Positions 1 to 7,460 of a stretch of 64,000 nt of DNA are shown here, piece after piece. Every line of letters starts with the position of its first letter. The stretch's first letter is position 1. This stretch comes from Pseudomonas fulva 12-X (GTDB lineage Bacteria > Pseudomonadota > Gammaproteobacteria > Pseudomonadales > Pseudomonadaceae), in NCBI RefSeq assembly GCF_000213805.1, contig NC_015556.1:4045001-4109000 (forward strand), written 5' to 3'. Under the pieces are notes generated by a model. It was not told the origin of the DNA and did not search any database. It saw only the letters and a program-made list of their open reading frames with translations. A program made the position numbers and the translations under genes.

Positions 1-2
1 GT

Positions 3-125
3 CTTATCTCGAATGAAATGGCGCCTTTCGGAGGCATTAAACAGTCAGGGTTGGGCCGTGAAGGCTCGTCTTACGGTATCGAGGATTACCTAGAAGTAAA
101 ATATATCTGCGTCGGAGGAATTTGA
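3..125 (+). CDS. gabD: Aldehyde dehydrogenase (succinate-semialdehyde dehydrogenase-like), C-terminal end, cut by window edge
   Basis: Only the last 40 residues lie in the window. They end in a TGA stop and carry the segment [16 protein letters not shown] followed by [11 protein letters not shown]. This is the conserved C-terminal signature of the NAD(P)-dependent aldehyde dehydrogenase family and matches the GabD subgroup best. GabD oxidises succinate semialdehyde to succinate in GABA catabolism. The fragment is in frame up to the window edge, so whether the whole gene is intact cannot be judged. Everything downstream to about 1085 is decayed, and a MocR/GabR-type regulator follows, so a former GABA or amino-acid catabolic locus is plausible. 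The substrate assignment is inferred from these few residues. Confidence 0.7.
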   Translation, partial: LISNEMAPFGGIKQSGLGREGSSYGIEDYLEVKYICVGGI

Positions 126-172
126 CGCGGGCGTGAAACGTAAATGCTGTTGTGTGAACTAAAGAGCTTGGG

Positions 173-742
173 GTGTTCTTCGGCCCAGTAATCGCAGCGG
201 GTTGCATGGCGCACGCTCCAGTGCTAAGGAACCTGCTGCGAGCGTATGTTACGTTCGCACGGGCCACCCCAGGTTACGTTGACGTGATTTCTATTTTTGT
301 CAGCTCCTACTTATTGGAGTTGAAATCAATAGATTTGCGGCGACCACCCTGTCATTAACCATTGATACAGCTGCTTTTAGTGCGGAAATATGGCGATCTG
401 CATTGTCAGGTTTTTTTCAAATGAGCAGCGAGAAGCGGCGCAAGCTTGCGCAATGATACCTTGAGTACCTTTTCGAAGAATAATGTCTCCTCAGGTAGTA
501 ATCAGCAGCCTTCCTCACCTCGTGAGTGAGATGTCTTTTTTGATAAAGGCAAGCCCGGCTGTGGCGGTCATTGGAGCCGTTGACCTAACTCGTGTCACTA
601 ATCGTATACCTTCTTGACGTACGAACCACTCCCTCCCATTTTGGCGGCTGCCGTACTTTAACGCTGGTAATTGGCAGCTTACTCAAGATTCCGTCACTGA
701 CTGAAGCTAAAGCCAATCGCTTGGCGATGCATGGAGAGCACC
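173..742 (+). pseudogene. Amino-acid ABC transporter permease (HisQ/HisM type), frameshifted remnant
   Basis: Pieces of one inner-membrane permease appear in order but in different frames. From about 190 one frame reads LRNLLRAYVTFARATP, which resembles the segment before the first periplasmic loop of HisQ/HisM permeases. A second frame, about 301-456, reads RFAATTLSLTIDTAAFSAEI, the segment before the EAA loop. A third frame, 483-617, reads PQVVISSLPHLVSEMS and VIGAVDLTRVTNRI, which follow the EAA loop. A fourth, from about 617, reads TYEPLPPILAAAVL, the last membrane helix. At least three frame changes and several stops separate them. No single frame can make the protein. The homology was assigned by eye from family motifs; order and spacing make it convincing. 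Confidence 0.75.
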
Positions 743-853
743 ATGAACGAATGGCTGATCGTATGGGAGTCCAGAGATGGTTTTATAAAAGGGCTGGATG
801 ATACAGCCCCTCTGTTCGCACTCTCATTTGTAGGTGCATTTGTAGTTGGCTGA
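743..853 (+). pseudogene. Second amino-acid ABC permease, N-terminal stub fused to ATPase remnant
   Basis: An ATG at 743 opens a short frame starting MNEWLIVWESRDGF and running into a hydrophobic stretch (LFALSFVGAFVVG) before a TGA. This resembles the start of the second permease (HisM position) in a polar amino-acid transporter operon. It begins where the preceding permease remnant ends, as in intact operons. Almost all of the usual 220-240 residues are missing. The next recognisable sequence, 7 bases before the stop, belongs to the ATPase gene, so a large internal deletion is inferred. The assignment rests mainly on position and the hydrophobic start and is weaker than that of its two neighbours. 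Confidence 0.5.
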
Positions 854-1085
854 TATTCGCACTAAAACAGCTATGGTATTTCAGAGTTTCAATTGCTGGG
901 CTCACCTTACGGTCCTCCAAAATGTCATGGAGGCTCCCATAAGGGTCAAAGGTATCGCGCGTTCTCAGGCCCTTCAACATGCTAATGAACTACTCGCTAA
1001 AGTAGCATGGCAGATAAGGCTAGGGGGCATGAAACTTCTCTGCCCAAGCACTCGAGTAGAGTATGCTTGCGCTGATAGCGCTAGA
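846..1085 (+). pseudogene. Amino-acid ABC transporter ATP-binding subunit (HisP/GlnQ type), remnant
   Basis: The reading frame from 846 gives RTKTAMVFQSFNCWAHLTVL followed by QNVMEAPIRVKG. This is the Q-loop region and following helix of HisP/OccP-type ATPases that energise uptake of basic or opine-like amino acids. The Walker A part is absent, because the fragment starts after it. Near 1005 the homology moves to another frame (ADKARGHETSL), where the ABC signature motif is degenerate, and Walker B and the H-loop are missing. It cannot be functional. It completes a permease-permease-ATPase order with the two upstream remnants. The following MocR gene starts three bases beyond it. Confidence 0.8.
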
Positions 1086-1087
1086 AC

Positions 1088-2575
1088 ATGAGGTTGAACA
1101 TGCTGCCGTCTTTAATCGGTGAGCGAATTCAGGATCAGCTGGATAGGAGCTCAGCGATATCGCTGCAACAGCAGCTGTATCGCCTGTTACGATCATTAAT
1201 TGAGGACGGCACGCTAAGGCCTTCATCGCGCCTTCCTTCGACGCGAAGTCTTGCCAGCCAAATTGGTGTGTCGAGAATTACCGCGGTGGCTGCCTTTGAC
1301 ATGCTGACAGCTGATGGTTATCTGGTAGGCAACATCGGTAGTGGGACTTTCGTGGTGGAGCGTCCGCCTACGCGTTCTGCAGTGTCGGCCGCTCTGGTAA
1401 TTGCCCCAGATGAAATTTCATTAAGGGGCCGATTAATAATGTCTGGCGCGTCCGGCCTGCAAGAGCGTGAGGGGGCATTTCTGCCAGGAGTGCCCGATGT
1501 AGCCGAGTTCCCATACTCTACATGGCAACGATTACAGACTCAGTACCTTGGGAAATATCTATCCCAACTAAGTGGATACGCAAATGGAGGTGGGTATCTG
1601 CCTCTGCGCCGATCGCTTGCGGACTATTTAAGAGTCGCGCGTGGTGTCAGGTGCACACCTGATCAGGTACTGATAACTATGGGCACACAGCAATCTCTGG
1701 ATCTGATCCTGAGGCTGCTAACTGACTTTAACGATCAGGTCTGTATTGAGAATCCCTCACACTGGGCAAGTGCGCTGATGCTTAAGTCGCTCGGTGTGCG
1801 ATCTATCGCGGTGCCTGTAGATCATGAAGGTATAGCGATGTCCGATGAACACTTCGCCATGAATCCTAAACTCGTGTTCGTAACGCCCTCCCATCAGTTT
1901 CCTATGGGAAGCATACTTTCAACTGCTCGTCGCGAGCGCCTCTTGCAGGAAGCGGAGAGGCGTAATTTCTGGATTGTCGAGGATGATTACGACAGTGAGC
2001 TGCGCTACGACGCTGCGCCTACACCCTCCTTGCAGGGAGCAGATAGAGCTGGCCGGGTGATCTACTTGGGCACGTTTAGCAAGGTCATGTATCCCGGTTT
2101 GCGTATGAGCTACATGGTTGTACCGCCCTCGCTAAGCGAGTCGATGGTAAAAGGGTTGCTCAGCCTCTATCGACCAGGGCATTTACCACTACAGGCGGCG
2201 CTGGCCGACTTTATCAATGACGGTCACTTGACGCGTCACTTGATAAATGTTCGGCCACTATATGCATCGCGCCAAGCCGAGTTGCGCAAGTGCTTAGTAG
2301 AGGCCTTTGGCGCCGACATCCTGCTGAGTGGCGGGTTCGCTGGCCTACACCTAACTGTAAGATTCAAAGACTTTCTGGACCTTGATCTTTTGCAGGCAGA
2401 ATCTTCGCGGCGCGATGTGTTGCTGCGCAGGCTAAGTGCTTTCAATCACTCCGCTGGGCCATTCGACGACGGTTTCGTACTTGGCTATGGCGCTTTAAAT
2501 AAAGTTGACATCAGTTCTGCTGTGACACGTTTTCACCAAGCTTATCTTTATGTTAAGTCGGCTAACAGACGATAA
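1088..2575 (+). CDS. MocR/GabR-family transcriptional regulator (GntR winged helix fused to aminotransferase-like domain)
   Basis: The 495-residue protein has an N-terminal GntR-type winged helix (about residues 20-90; LPSTRSLASQIGVSR and GSGTFVVE) joined to a fold-type I aminotransferase domain (about 130-490). The PLP-lysine region reads YLGTFSKVMYPGLR and the aspartate region VEDDYDSELRY. Length and domain order are typical of MocR regulators such as GabR, PdxR and TauR, which bind PLP and control amine, GABA, taurine or vitamin B6 genes. The frame is intact although both flanks are decayed. An alternative start lies four codons downstream (ATG at 1100). Its target is unknown; the GabD-like tail and amino-acid transporter remnants upstream make an amine/GABA regulator the natural guess. 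Codon use is less GC-rich than in the core genes after 3300. Confidence 0.9.
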   Translation: MRLNMLPSLIGERIQDQLDRSSAISLQQQLYRLLRSLIEDGTLRPSSRLPSTRSLASQIGVSRITAVAAFDMLTADGYLVGNIGSGTFVVERPPTRSAVSAALVIAPDEISLRGRLIMSGASGLQEREGAFLPGVPDVAEFPYSTWQRLQTQYLGKYLSQLSGYANGGGYLPLRRSLADYLRVARGVRCTPDQVLITMGTQQSLDLILRLLTDFNDQVCIENPSHWASALMLKSLGVRSIAVPVDHEGIAMSDEHFAMNPKLVFVTPSHQFPMGSILSTARRERLLQEAERRNFWIVEDDYDSELRYDAAPTPSLQGADRAGRVIYLGTFSKVMYPGLRMSYMVVPPSLSESMVKGLLSLYRPGHLPLQAALADFINDGHLTRHLINVRPLYASRQAELRKCLVEAFGADILLSGGFAGLHLTVRFKDFLDLDLLQAESSRRDVLLRRLSAFNHSAGPFDDGFVLGYGALNKVDISSAVTRFHQAYLYVKSANRR

Positions 2576-2903
2576 TCTGCTCGCTCTGGGCAACCTTCAG
2601 GTAATAATTTTTGGCCGTTGCATTCAGTTGTAGCTCTCCGAGTTCCCTGAGTGCACGCAACTTGATTGAGGTCGCTCGCTCATGTCCTGGTTCCAGCGCC
2701 AGCACGTAATCACTGAGCTCGGCTGCCCATTGGGGTTCCTCCGGCAGCGCGCGTTGCGCACGATCCAGTACATCCTGTTTGCCGCCGGCCATGGAAACGA
2801 TTTGCTTCGCCCTGACCTTGTTGGGGAGGAAAAATATGTGCGTGGGGTTGCCGTCAAACCAGCCGGCCTGCTGGGCATAGATGCCTCGCACCGCCCAGGC
2901 GAC
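2562..2903 (-). pseudogene. Alkyl sulfatase C-terminal fragment, truncated by an IS3-family end
   Basis: The minus-strand frame reads YAQQAGWFDGNPTHIFFLPN followed by QWAAELSDYVLALEPGHERA. This matches the alkyl-sulfatase dimerisation domain of SdsA1/Yjcs-type enzymes, which are periplasmic or secreted metallo-beta-lactamase-fold hydrolases of about 650 residues that cleave alkyl sulfates such as SDS. Only about 113 residues remain. The metal-binding N-terminal domain is absent, so it is non-functional. Homology stops at 2904, exactly where an insertion-sequence inverted repeat begins; the open frame continues into the IS by chance. The last 14 bases overlap the convergent MocR gene. Confidence 0.8.
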
Positions 2904-3080
2904 TGAACCGCCCCTAGTTTGGTAGACACCTCCAAGCCTCATAATGAGGCCCATTAGAGGTGCCATGAGCAACCAGCGTTACCCCAAAAGAACTCGAGAC
3001 CGAAGCGGCCAAGCAAGTGACCGAGCGTGGCCTTCCTGTAGCCGAGGTGGCGGCGCGGTTAGGTATGTCGGTGCACAGCC
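2904..3080 (+). mobile_element. IS3-family insertion sequence, left-end fragment with truncated, frameshifted orfA
   Basis: The fragment begins with a terminal-repeat-like TGAACCGCCCCTAGTTTGG typical of IS3-family elements. About 60 bases later comes the start of orfA (ATG at 2965: MSNQRYPK). After a one-base frameshift near 2988 the homology continues as AAKQVTERGLPVAEVAARLG and MSVHS, the helix-turn-helix of IS3-family OrfA. Homology ends near 3080 and no orfB (DDE transposase) is present, so the element is dead. It interrupts the sulfatase gene and marks one junction of the decayed patch. The right terminal repeat was not found before the tRNA gene. Confidence 0.8.
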
Positions 3081-3127
3081 CGGGTACCTAAGGGATATCT
3101 GAACGGTGACCATTTTTTGCTTTGACC

Positions 3128-3160
3128 ACAAAAAAGAAAAAGCCAGCTCAATGGCTGGCT
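3128..3160 (-). terminator. Rho-independent terminator after the CAT-anticodon tRNA gene
   Basis: A 7-bp perfect stem (AGCCAGC with GCTGGCT, arms 3141-3147 and 3154-3160, 6-nt loop) is followed on the minus strand by a T-rich run (complement of the A-rich 3129-3140). It lies just downstream of the tRNA gene. Confidence 0.8.
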
Positions 3161-3177
3161 TAAGTCTTTCATTTTAT

Positions 3178-3254
3178 TGGTGGGCCCACACGGACTCGAA
3201 CCGTGGACCAAAGGATTATGAGTCCTCTGCTCTAACCAACTGAGCTATAGGCCC
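3178..3254 (-). tRNA. tRNA with CAT anticodon (tRNA-Ile2 more likely than elongator tRNA-Met)
   Basis: The minus strand folds into a full cloverleaf. The acceptor stem GGGCCTA pairs with TGGGCCC, the D arm reads AGCTCAGTTGGTTAGAGC, the anticodon loop is CTCATAA (anticodon CAT), the T arm contains GGTTCGAGTCC, and the CCA end is encoded. A CAT anticodon fits elongator Met, or Ile2 after lysidine modification by TilS. The acceptor stem has C4:G69 and C5:G68, pairs known to favour TilS recognition in E. coli, and it lacks initiator features, so Ile2 is the better guess. The 3' end faces the decayed accessory patch at 1-3100, a common position for integration scars. Confidence 0.9.
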
Positions 3255-3349
3255 CCAGAAGGCTGGCGCAGTATACCGATGCGCTCTGTCGAGTGCCAAT
3301 CCGATACGCCACCTGGCTGCTTCGCTATTACGTCCGTAGAGCTAAGCGC

Positions 3350-4348
3350 TTACAGCCAACCTTTGATCTGACGTGCCACGGCCTCTGTGGATATGCCATA
3401 GCGGTCATGCAGGGTCGGCAATGCACCGGCATCCAGGAAGGCATCCGGCAGGGCGATCTGCCGGAAGGTCGGCGTCACGCCGTTGCGCAGCAGCACCCCG
3501 GCGACCGCCTCGCCCAATCCACCGATGATCGAGTGGTTCTCGGCCGTGACAACCAGGCGCCCAGGCTTACGGGCTTCGGCGAGGATGGTCGCCTCGTCCA
3601 GTGGCTTGATGGTCGGCACATGCAGAACGGCGACGTCCACACCGTCAGCCTGTAGCTTTTCCGCGGCTTCGAGCGCACGCATGGTCATCAGGCCGGTGGC
3701 GATGATCAGCACCTCGCGGCCGGTGCGCAGCGTCTTGGCCTTGCCGATCTCGAAGCGATAGTCGTACTGATCGAGCACCAACGGCACGTTGCCACGCAGC
3801 AAGCGCATGTACACCGGCCCCTGGTGCGCAGCGATGGCCGGCACGGCCTGTTCGATCTCATGCGCATCGCAGGGGTCGACGATCATCAGGTTGGGCATCG
3901 CCCGGAAGATCGCCAGGTCGTCGGTGGCCTGGTGGCTGGGCCCGTAGCCAGTGGTGAGGCCCGGCAGGCCGCAGACGATCTTCACGTTGAGGTTCTCTTC
4001 GGCGATGGCCATGCAGATGAAGTCGTAAGCGCGCCGTGAAGCGAACACGGCGTAAGTGGTGGCGAACGGCGTCAGCCCTTCACGGGCCATGCCCGCCGCT
4101 GCGCTCATCAGCAATTGCTCGGCCATGCCCATCTGGTAGAAGCGGTCCGGGTGGGCCTTGGCGAAGATATGCAGATCCGTGTACTTGGACAGGTCGGCCG
4201 ACAAGCCGACGATGTCCTTGCGCTGCTCGGCCAGCGCGGCAAGGGCGTGACCGAAGGGCGCCGCGCGCGTAGCCTGCCCTTCAGCGGCTATGGAGGCGAT
4301 CATCGCCGAGGTGGTAAGGCGCTTCTTGGCGGTGGTGGCGGTATTCAT
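3350..4348 (-). CDS. Split transketolase, C-terminal subunit (pyrimidine-binding plus C-terminal domains)
   Basis: The 332-residue protein has the transketolase pyrimidine-binding domain (GLSADLSKYTDLHIFAKAHP, then FYQMGMAEQLLMSAAAGMA with the catalytic glutamate of the MAEQ motif) and the C-terminal domain (VLIIATGLMTMRALEAAE). Together with the upstream gene it forms a two-subunit thiamin-diphosphate transketolase that moves a two-carbon ketol unit between sugars. The ATG at 4348 is chosen because it overlaps the upstream stop codon (ATGA), indicating translational coupling; a longer frame to 4390 is unlikely. It is last in the SDR-MFS-transketolase operon. Split transketolases in such operons usually serve a dedicated sugar pathway (for example apulose-phosphate), not the pentose-phosphate cycle. 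The substrate here is unknown. Confidence 0.9.
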   Translation of the reverse strand: MNTATTAKKRLTTSAMIASIAAEGQATRAAPFGHALAALAEQRKDIVGLSADLSKYTDLHIFAKAHPDRFYQMGMAEQLLMSAAAGMAREGLTPFATTYAVFASRRAYDFICMAIAEENLNVKIVCGLPGLTTGYGPSHQATDDLAIFRAMPNLMIVDPCDAHEIEQAVPAIAAHQGPVYMRLLRGNVPLVLDQYDYRFEIGKAKTLRTGREVLIIATGLMTMRALEAAEKLQADGVDVAVLHVPTIKPLDEATILAEARKPGRLVVTAENHSIIGGLGEAVAGVLLRNGVTPTFRQIALPDAFLDAGALPTLHDRYGISTEAVARQIKGWL

Positions 4349-5193
4349 GGCTGGCTCCCAGCGTCGAGCATATCCAGGGCAAGATCCCATTCGCGTTCAT
4401 CCACGCGGATGAAGTGAGTCTTCTCGCGGTTTTCGAGGAAGGGCACACCCTTGCCCATGCGGGTGTCGCAAATGATCACGCGCGGTTGCGGGCCGGGGTG
4501 CTGGCGGGCGGCATCGAAGGCCGTGACCAGTGCGTCGATGTCGTTGCCATCGACGCGCTGGGTAAACCAGCCGAACGCCTGCCAGCGGTCAACGATGGGC
4601 TCGAAGGCGAGCACCTCGCTGGAGTAGCCATCGGCCTGCTGGTTGTTCACATCGACCAAAGCGATCAGGTTGTCGAGCTTCCAGTGCGAAGCGGACATCG
4701 CCGCCTCCCAGGTCGAGCCTTCGTTGAGTTCGCCGTCGGACAGCAGGTTGTAGACGAAGCGATCCGAGCCCTTGCGCTTGAGACCCAGACAGGCACCTAC
4801 CGCGATGCCCAGGCCGTGGCCCAATGAGCCACCGGTGATCTCCATGCCCGGCGTGTAGGCGGCCATGCCCGACATGGGTAGGCGGCTGTCGTCGCTGCCG
4901 TAGGTCTCCAACTCGTCTTCGGGGACGATGCCGGCCTCGATCAGCGCCGCATACAGGGCGATGGCGTAGTGACCGATGGACAGATAAAAGCGATCACGCC
5001 CTTCCCACTCAGGGTTGGCAGGCTGATAACGCAGGGCATGAAAATAGGCGACGGCAAGCAAGTCGGCAGCGCCCAGCGCCTGGCCGATATAGCCTTGCCC
5101 CTGAACCTGCCCCATGCGCAGCGCATGGCGACGGATGTTCTGGGCGCGCCTGGCCAGTGACGGCACGCCCGAGGCAGTGGATGCGGAATTCAT
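4345..5193 (-). CDS. Split transketolase, N-terminal subunit (thiamin-diphosphate-binding domain)
   Basis: The 282-residue protein matches the N-terminal third of transketolase. It has the substrate/cofactor loop GGSLGHGLGIAVGACLGLKR and the ThDP-binding motif from DGELNEGSTWEAAMSA through ALVDVNNQQADG (GDG...NN type). It binds thiamin diphosphate through the diphosphate and Mg and needs the adjacent C-terminal subunit for activity. The ATG at 5193 follows the MFS gene by 12 bases and its end overlaps the next subunit by 4 bases, so the two are coupled in one operon. Split transketolases are common in bacterial sugar-acid or branched-sugar operons. Which sugar phosphate is used cannot be read from the sequence. 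Confidence 0.9.
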   Translation of the reverse strand: MNSASTASGVPSLARRAQNIRRHALRMGQVQGQGYIGQALGAADLLAVAYFHALRYQPANPEWEGRDRFYLSIGHYAIALYAALIEAGIVPEDELETYGSDDSRLPMSGMAAYTPGMEITGGSLGHGLGIAVGACLGLKRKGSDRFVYNLLSDGELNEGSTWEAAMSASHWKLDNLIALVDVNNQQADGYSSEVLAFEPIVDRWQAFGWFTQRVDGNDIDALVTAFDAARQHPGPQPRVIICDTRMGKGVPFLENREKTHFIRVDEREWDLALDMLDAGSQP

Positions 5194-5205
5194 CGTGGTG
5201 ACTCC

Positions 5206-6504
5206 TTAGCGATTGACTTGATGGGCGGGAACGCGGGACACCAGGAACGCACCGAATGCCAGCACGCCGGTGATCAGGTACATGCCCACGGCGCTACTGC
5301 CGAGCGTGGTGGTGACCCAGCCGATCAGGTACGGCGAGCAGAAGCCGGCCAGGTTGGCGAAGCTGTTGATGGCGGCGATGCCGGCCGCGGCGGACACCCC
5401 GCCCAGCAGCGTGGTCGGCAACATCCAGAACAGCGAGGAAGCGGCGAGAATCCCGGAGGCCGCCAGGCACAGGCTGAGGATCGACAGGGTCACGTTGCTG
5501 CCCAGCGCCGCTGCCAGGCTCAGGCCTAATGCACCGGCGAGCATGGGAATAGCCAGGTGCCAGCGTCGCTCCTGGTGTTTGTCGCCACTGCGCGCGACCA
5601 GCAGCATGGCGAAGATGGCGCACAGGTAAGGCAGGCTGGTGAGCAGGCCGATGTGCAGCGGCTCGGCGACACCGGCATTGCGCACCAGCGTCGGCAGCCA
5701 GAAGGTGATCGCGTACTGGCCCATCACCACGCAGAAATAAATGCCGGCCAGCAACCACAGACGGCGGTCGCGGATGAACGCACCAGCCGAGGCGTGCTGA
5801 ACCTTGTGCTGATTGTCCTCGGCCAGCTCCTGGCGGATCAGCGCCTTCTCTTCATCGTTGAGCCAGGTGGCCTGGTCCACGCTGTCTTTCAGGTAACTGA
5901 GCACCAGGATCCCGACCAGCACGGTGGGAATGGCCTCCAGCACGAACATCCACTGCCAGCCTGCCCAGCCGTGCACGCCGGCGAAGCGCTCCATGATCCA
6001 GCCAGACAGTGGCCCGCCGATCATGCCCGACAGTGGAATGGCCACGAACCACAGCGCGGTCATCTTGGCGCGCCGGTAGGACGGAAACCAGTAGGTGAGA
6101 TACAGCAGCAGGCCAGGCGCCAGGCCTGCTTCGGCGACGCCGAGCAGAAAACGCAGCACGTAGAACTGCGTAGCTGTTTCGACGAAAGCGAACATCCCGG
6201 AAATGATGCCCCAGGTGATCATGATTCGCGCGATCCAGCGGCGCGCACCCACACGGTGGAGAATCACGTTGCTGGGCACTTCGAATAGGAAGTAGCCAAT
6301 GAAGAACATGCCGGCACCCAGGCCGTAAACGGCCTCGCTCAGCGCCAGGTCATCCATCATCTGCAACTTGGCGAAGCCGACGTTGACACGATCCAGATAC
6401 GCGCACAGGTAGCACAGCATCAGAAACGGCATCAGCCGCCAGGCGGTCTTGCGGTAAGCATTGCTGCGAGCGGTCGAAGCCGCATCGAGGGCGATGGTGG
6501 TCAT
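5206..6504 (-). CDS. MFS transporter, anion:cation symporter (ACS) family
   Basis: The 432-residue protein has about 12 hydrophobic segments. Its first helix region reads YLDRVNVGFAKLQM, the YxDRxNxxxA signature of the ACS family (phthalate, galactonate, tartrate and glucarate porters). The loop between helices 2 and 3 includes FEVPSNVILHRVGARRWIAR, also characteristic. It sits in the inner membrane and imports an organic acid or sugar acid with protons. The gene lies between an SDR dehydrogenase and the split transketolase on one strand, so it probably imports the substrate of that pathway. It resembles the second MFS gene at 11973-13367 in family and context, but the two differ in sequence. 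Confidence 0.9.
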   Translation of the reverse strand: MTTIALDAASTARSNAYRKTAWRLMPFLMLCYLCAYLDRVNVGFAKLQMMDDLALSEAVYGLGAGMFFIGYFLFEVPSNVILHRVGARRWIARIMITWGIISGMFAFVETATQFYVLRFLLGVAEAGLAPGLLLYLTYWFPSYRRAKMTALWFVAIPLSGMIGGPLSGWIMERFAGVHGWAGWQWMFVLEAIPTVLVGILVLSYLKDSVDQATWLNDEEKALIRQELAEDNQHKVQHASAGAFIRDRRLWLLAGIYFCVVMGQYAITFWLPTLVRNAGVAEPLHIGLLTSLPYLCAIFAMLLVARSGDKHQERRWHLAIPMLAGALGLSLAAALGSNVTLSILSLCLAASGILAASSLFWMLPTTLLGGVSAAAGIAAINSFANLAGFCSPYLIGWVTTTLGSSAVGMYLITGVLAFGAFLVSRVPAHQVNR

Positions 6505-6585
6505 GGTGATCTGATCTCTTGTTTTTATTCATATGCCTGGCGGGCGAGCGCCAGGCTGCAGATACAGAACGAACGGCTTATGGCA

Positions 6586-7335
6586 TCAGTGAATCAGCAT
6601 GCCGCCGTTCACATCCAGAGTGATGCCAGTGAGGTAGCTGGACAGATCGCTGGCCAGGAACAGCGCGGCATTGGCCACGTCGCGTGCATCACCGAGGCGC
6701 CCCAGGGGAATACCGTCGATGATCGCGTGGCGGCGTTCGTCGTGAATCAGCCCACCGGTAATATCGGTCTGAATCAGCCCTGGGGTAAGCGAGTTGACGC
6801 GTACGTTGTCAGCACCGAACTCGCGTGCCATGGCCTTGGCCAGGCCCAGAACACCGGCCTTGGCCGCGCTGTAATGTGGCCCGCCGAAGATACCGCCGCC
6901 ACGCTGGGCCGACACCGACGACATGCAGATGATGCTGCCGGCCTTCTGGCTGCGCATTGCCGGCAGCACGGCCTGGGACATCAGCAGAGTGCCACGCAGA
7001 TTGACGTCGAGAATGCGATCGTAGTCCTTGCCGGTGATTTCGAGTGTCTTCACCGGCTGGGTGATACCGGCATTGTTGACCAGCACGTCGATGCGCCCGT
7101 AATGGCCGAGCGCCTGAGCCACTGCATCGCGCACCTGAGCTTCATCGGCGACATTGGCAGCCAGGCCGAGGTGGCCCTCGCCGAGCTGTGCAGCGGCTTC
7201 GCGGGCGGCAGTGAGATCAAGATCGATAATGATGACGCGGGCGCCCTGTTCGGCGAAGGCCTGGGCGGTGGCGCGGCCAATTCCACGCGGCGAGGCGGCT
7301 CCGGTGACGATTGCAATTTTGCCTTGAAGTAGCAT
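6586..7335 (-). CDS. Short-chain dehydrogenase/reductase (SDR), sugar or polyol oxidising candidate
   Basis: The 249-residue classical SDR has the cofactor motif VTGAASPRGIGRA (a two-residue-expanded TGxxxGxG), the structural motif NNAG, catalytic Ser in SSVSAQ and the YSAAK catalytic Tyr-Lys pair. The ATG at 7335 gives a normal SDR length; the longer open frame to 7668 runs through the promoter region and the start of the divergent regulator and is not credible. It is the first gene of the SDR-MFS-transketolase operon and probably oxidises the imported sugar, polyol or derivative before the transketolase step. An aspartate after the second beta strand (IIIDLD) suggests NAD preference. The true substrate is unknown. 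Confidence 0.9.
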   Translation of the reverse strand: MLLQGKIAIVTGAASPRGIGRATAQAFAEQGARVIIIDLDLTAAREAAAQLGEGHLGLAANVADEAQVRDAVAQALGHYGRIDVLVNNAGITQPVKTLEITGKDYDRILDVNLRGTLLMSQAVLPAMRSQKAGSIICMSSVSAQRGGGIFGGPHYSAAKAGVLGLAKAMAREFGADNVRVNSLTPGLIQTDITGGLIHDERRHAIIDGIPLGRLGDARDVANAALFLASDLSSYLTGITLDVNGGMLIH

Positions 7336-7441
7336 TGTGTGTGCTCCGACTTTTGTTTTTATGGTCAGCGGCTCATGGCGAACCGATGGGCAAAGAGTCG
7401 GCTTGACGAGTAAGCGGAGCAACGCAGCTTGCCTCACCCGA

Positions 7442-7460
7442 TGCTGAAAAAAATTCAGCA
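7442..7460. promoter_or_regulatory. Inverted repeat, candidate LysR operator
   Basis: A perfect palindrome TGCTGAA-N5-TTCAGCA lies in the 195-bp gap between the divergent SDR operon and LysR gene. Arm length, 5-nt spacer and T-N11-A geometry are typical of LysR recognition sites. Function is inferred from position. Confidence 0.6.

Noticed and set aside
592..801. Plus-strand ORF as an independent small protein
   Set aside because: Its second half is explained as the displaced C-terminus of the decayed ABC permease; no separate start signal.
5557..6288. Long plus-strand open frame of 243 codons opposite the MFS transporter gene
   Set aside because: It is Gln/His/Arg-rich antisense translation of a high-GC gene, with no family motif; the minus-strand MFS frame explains the sequence fully.
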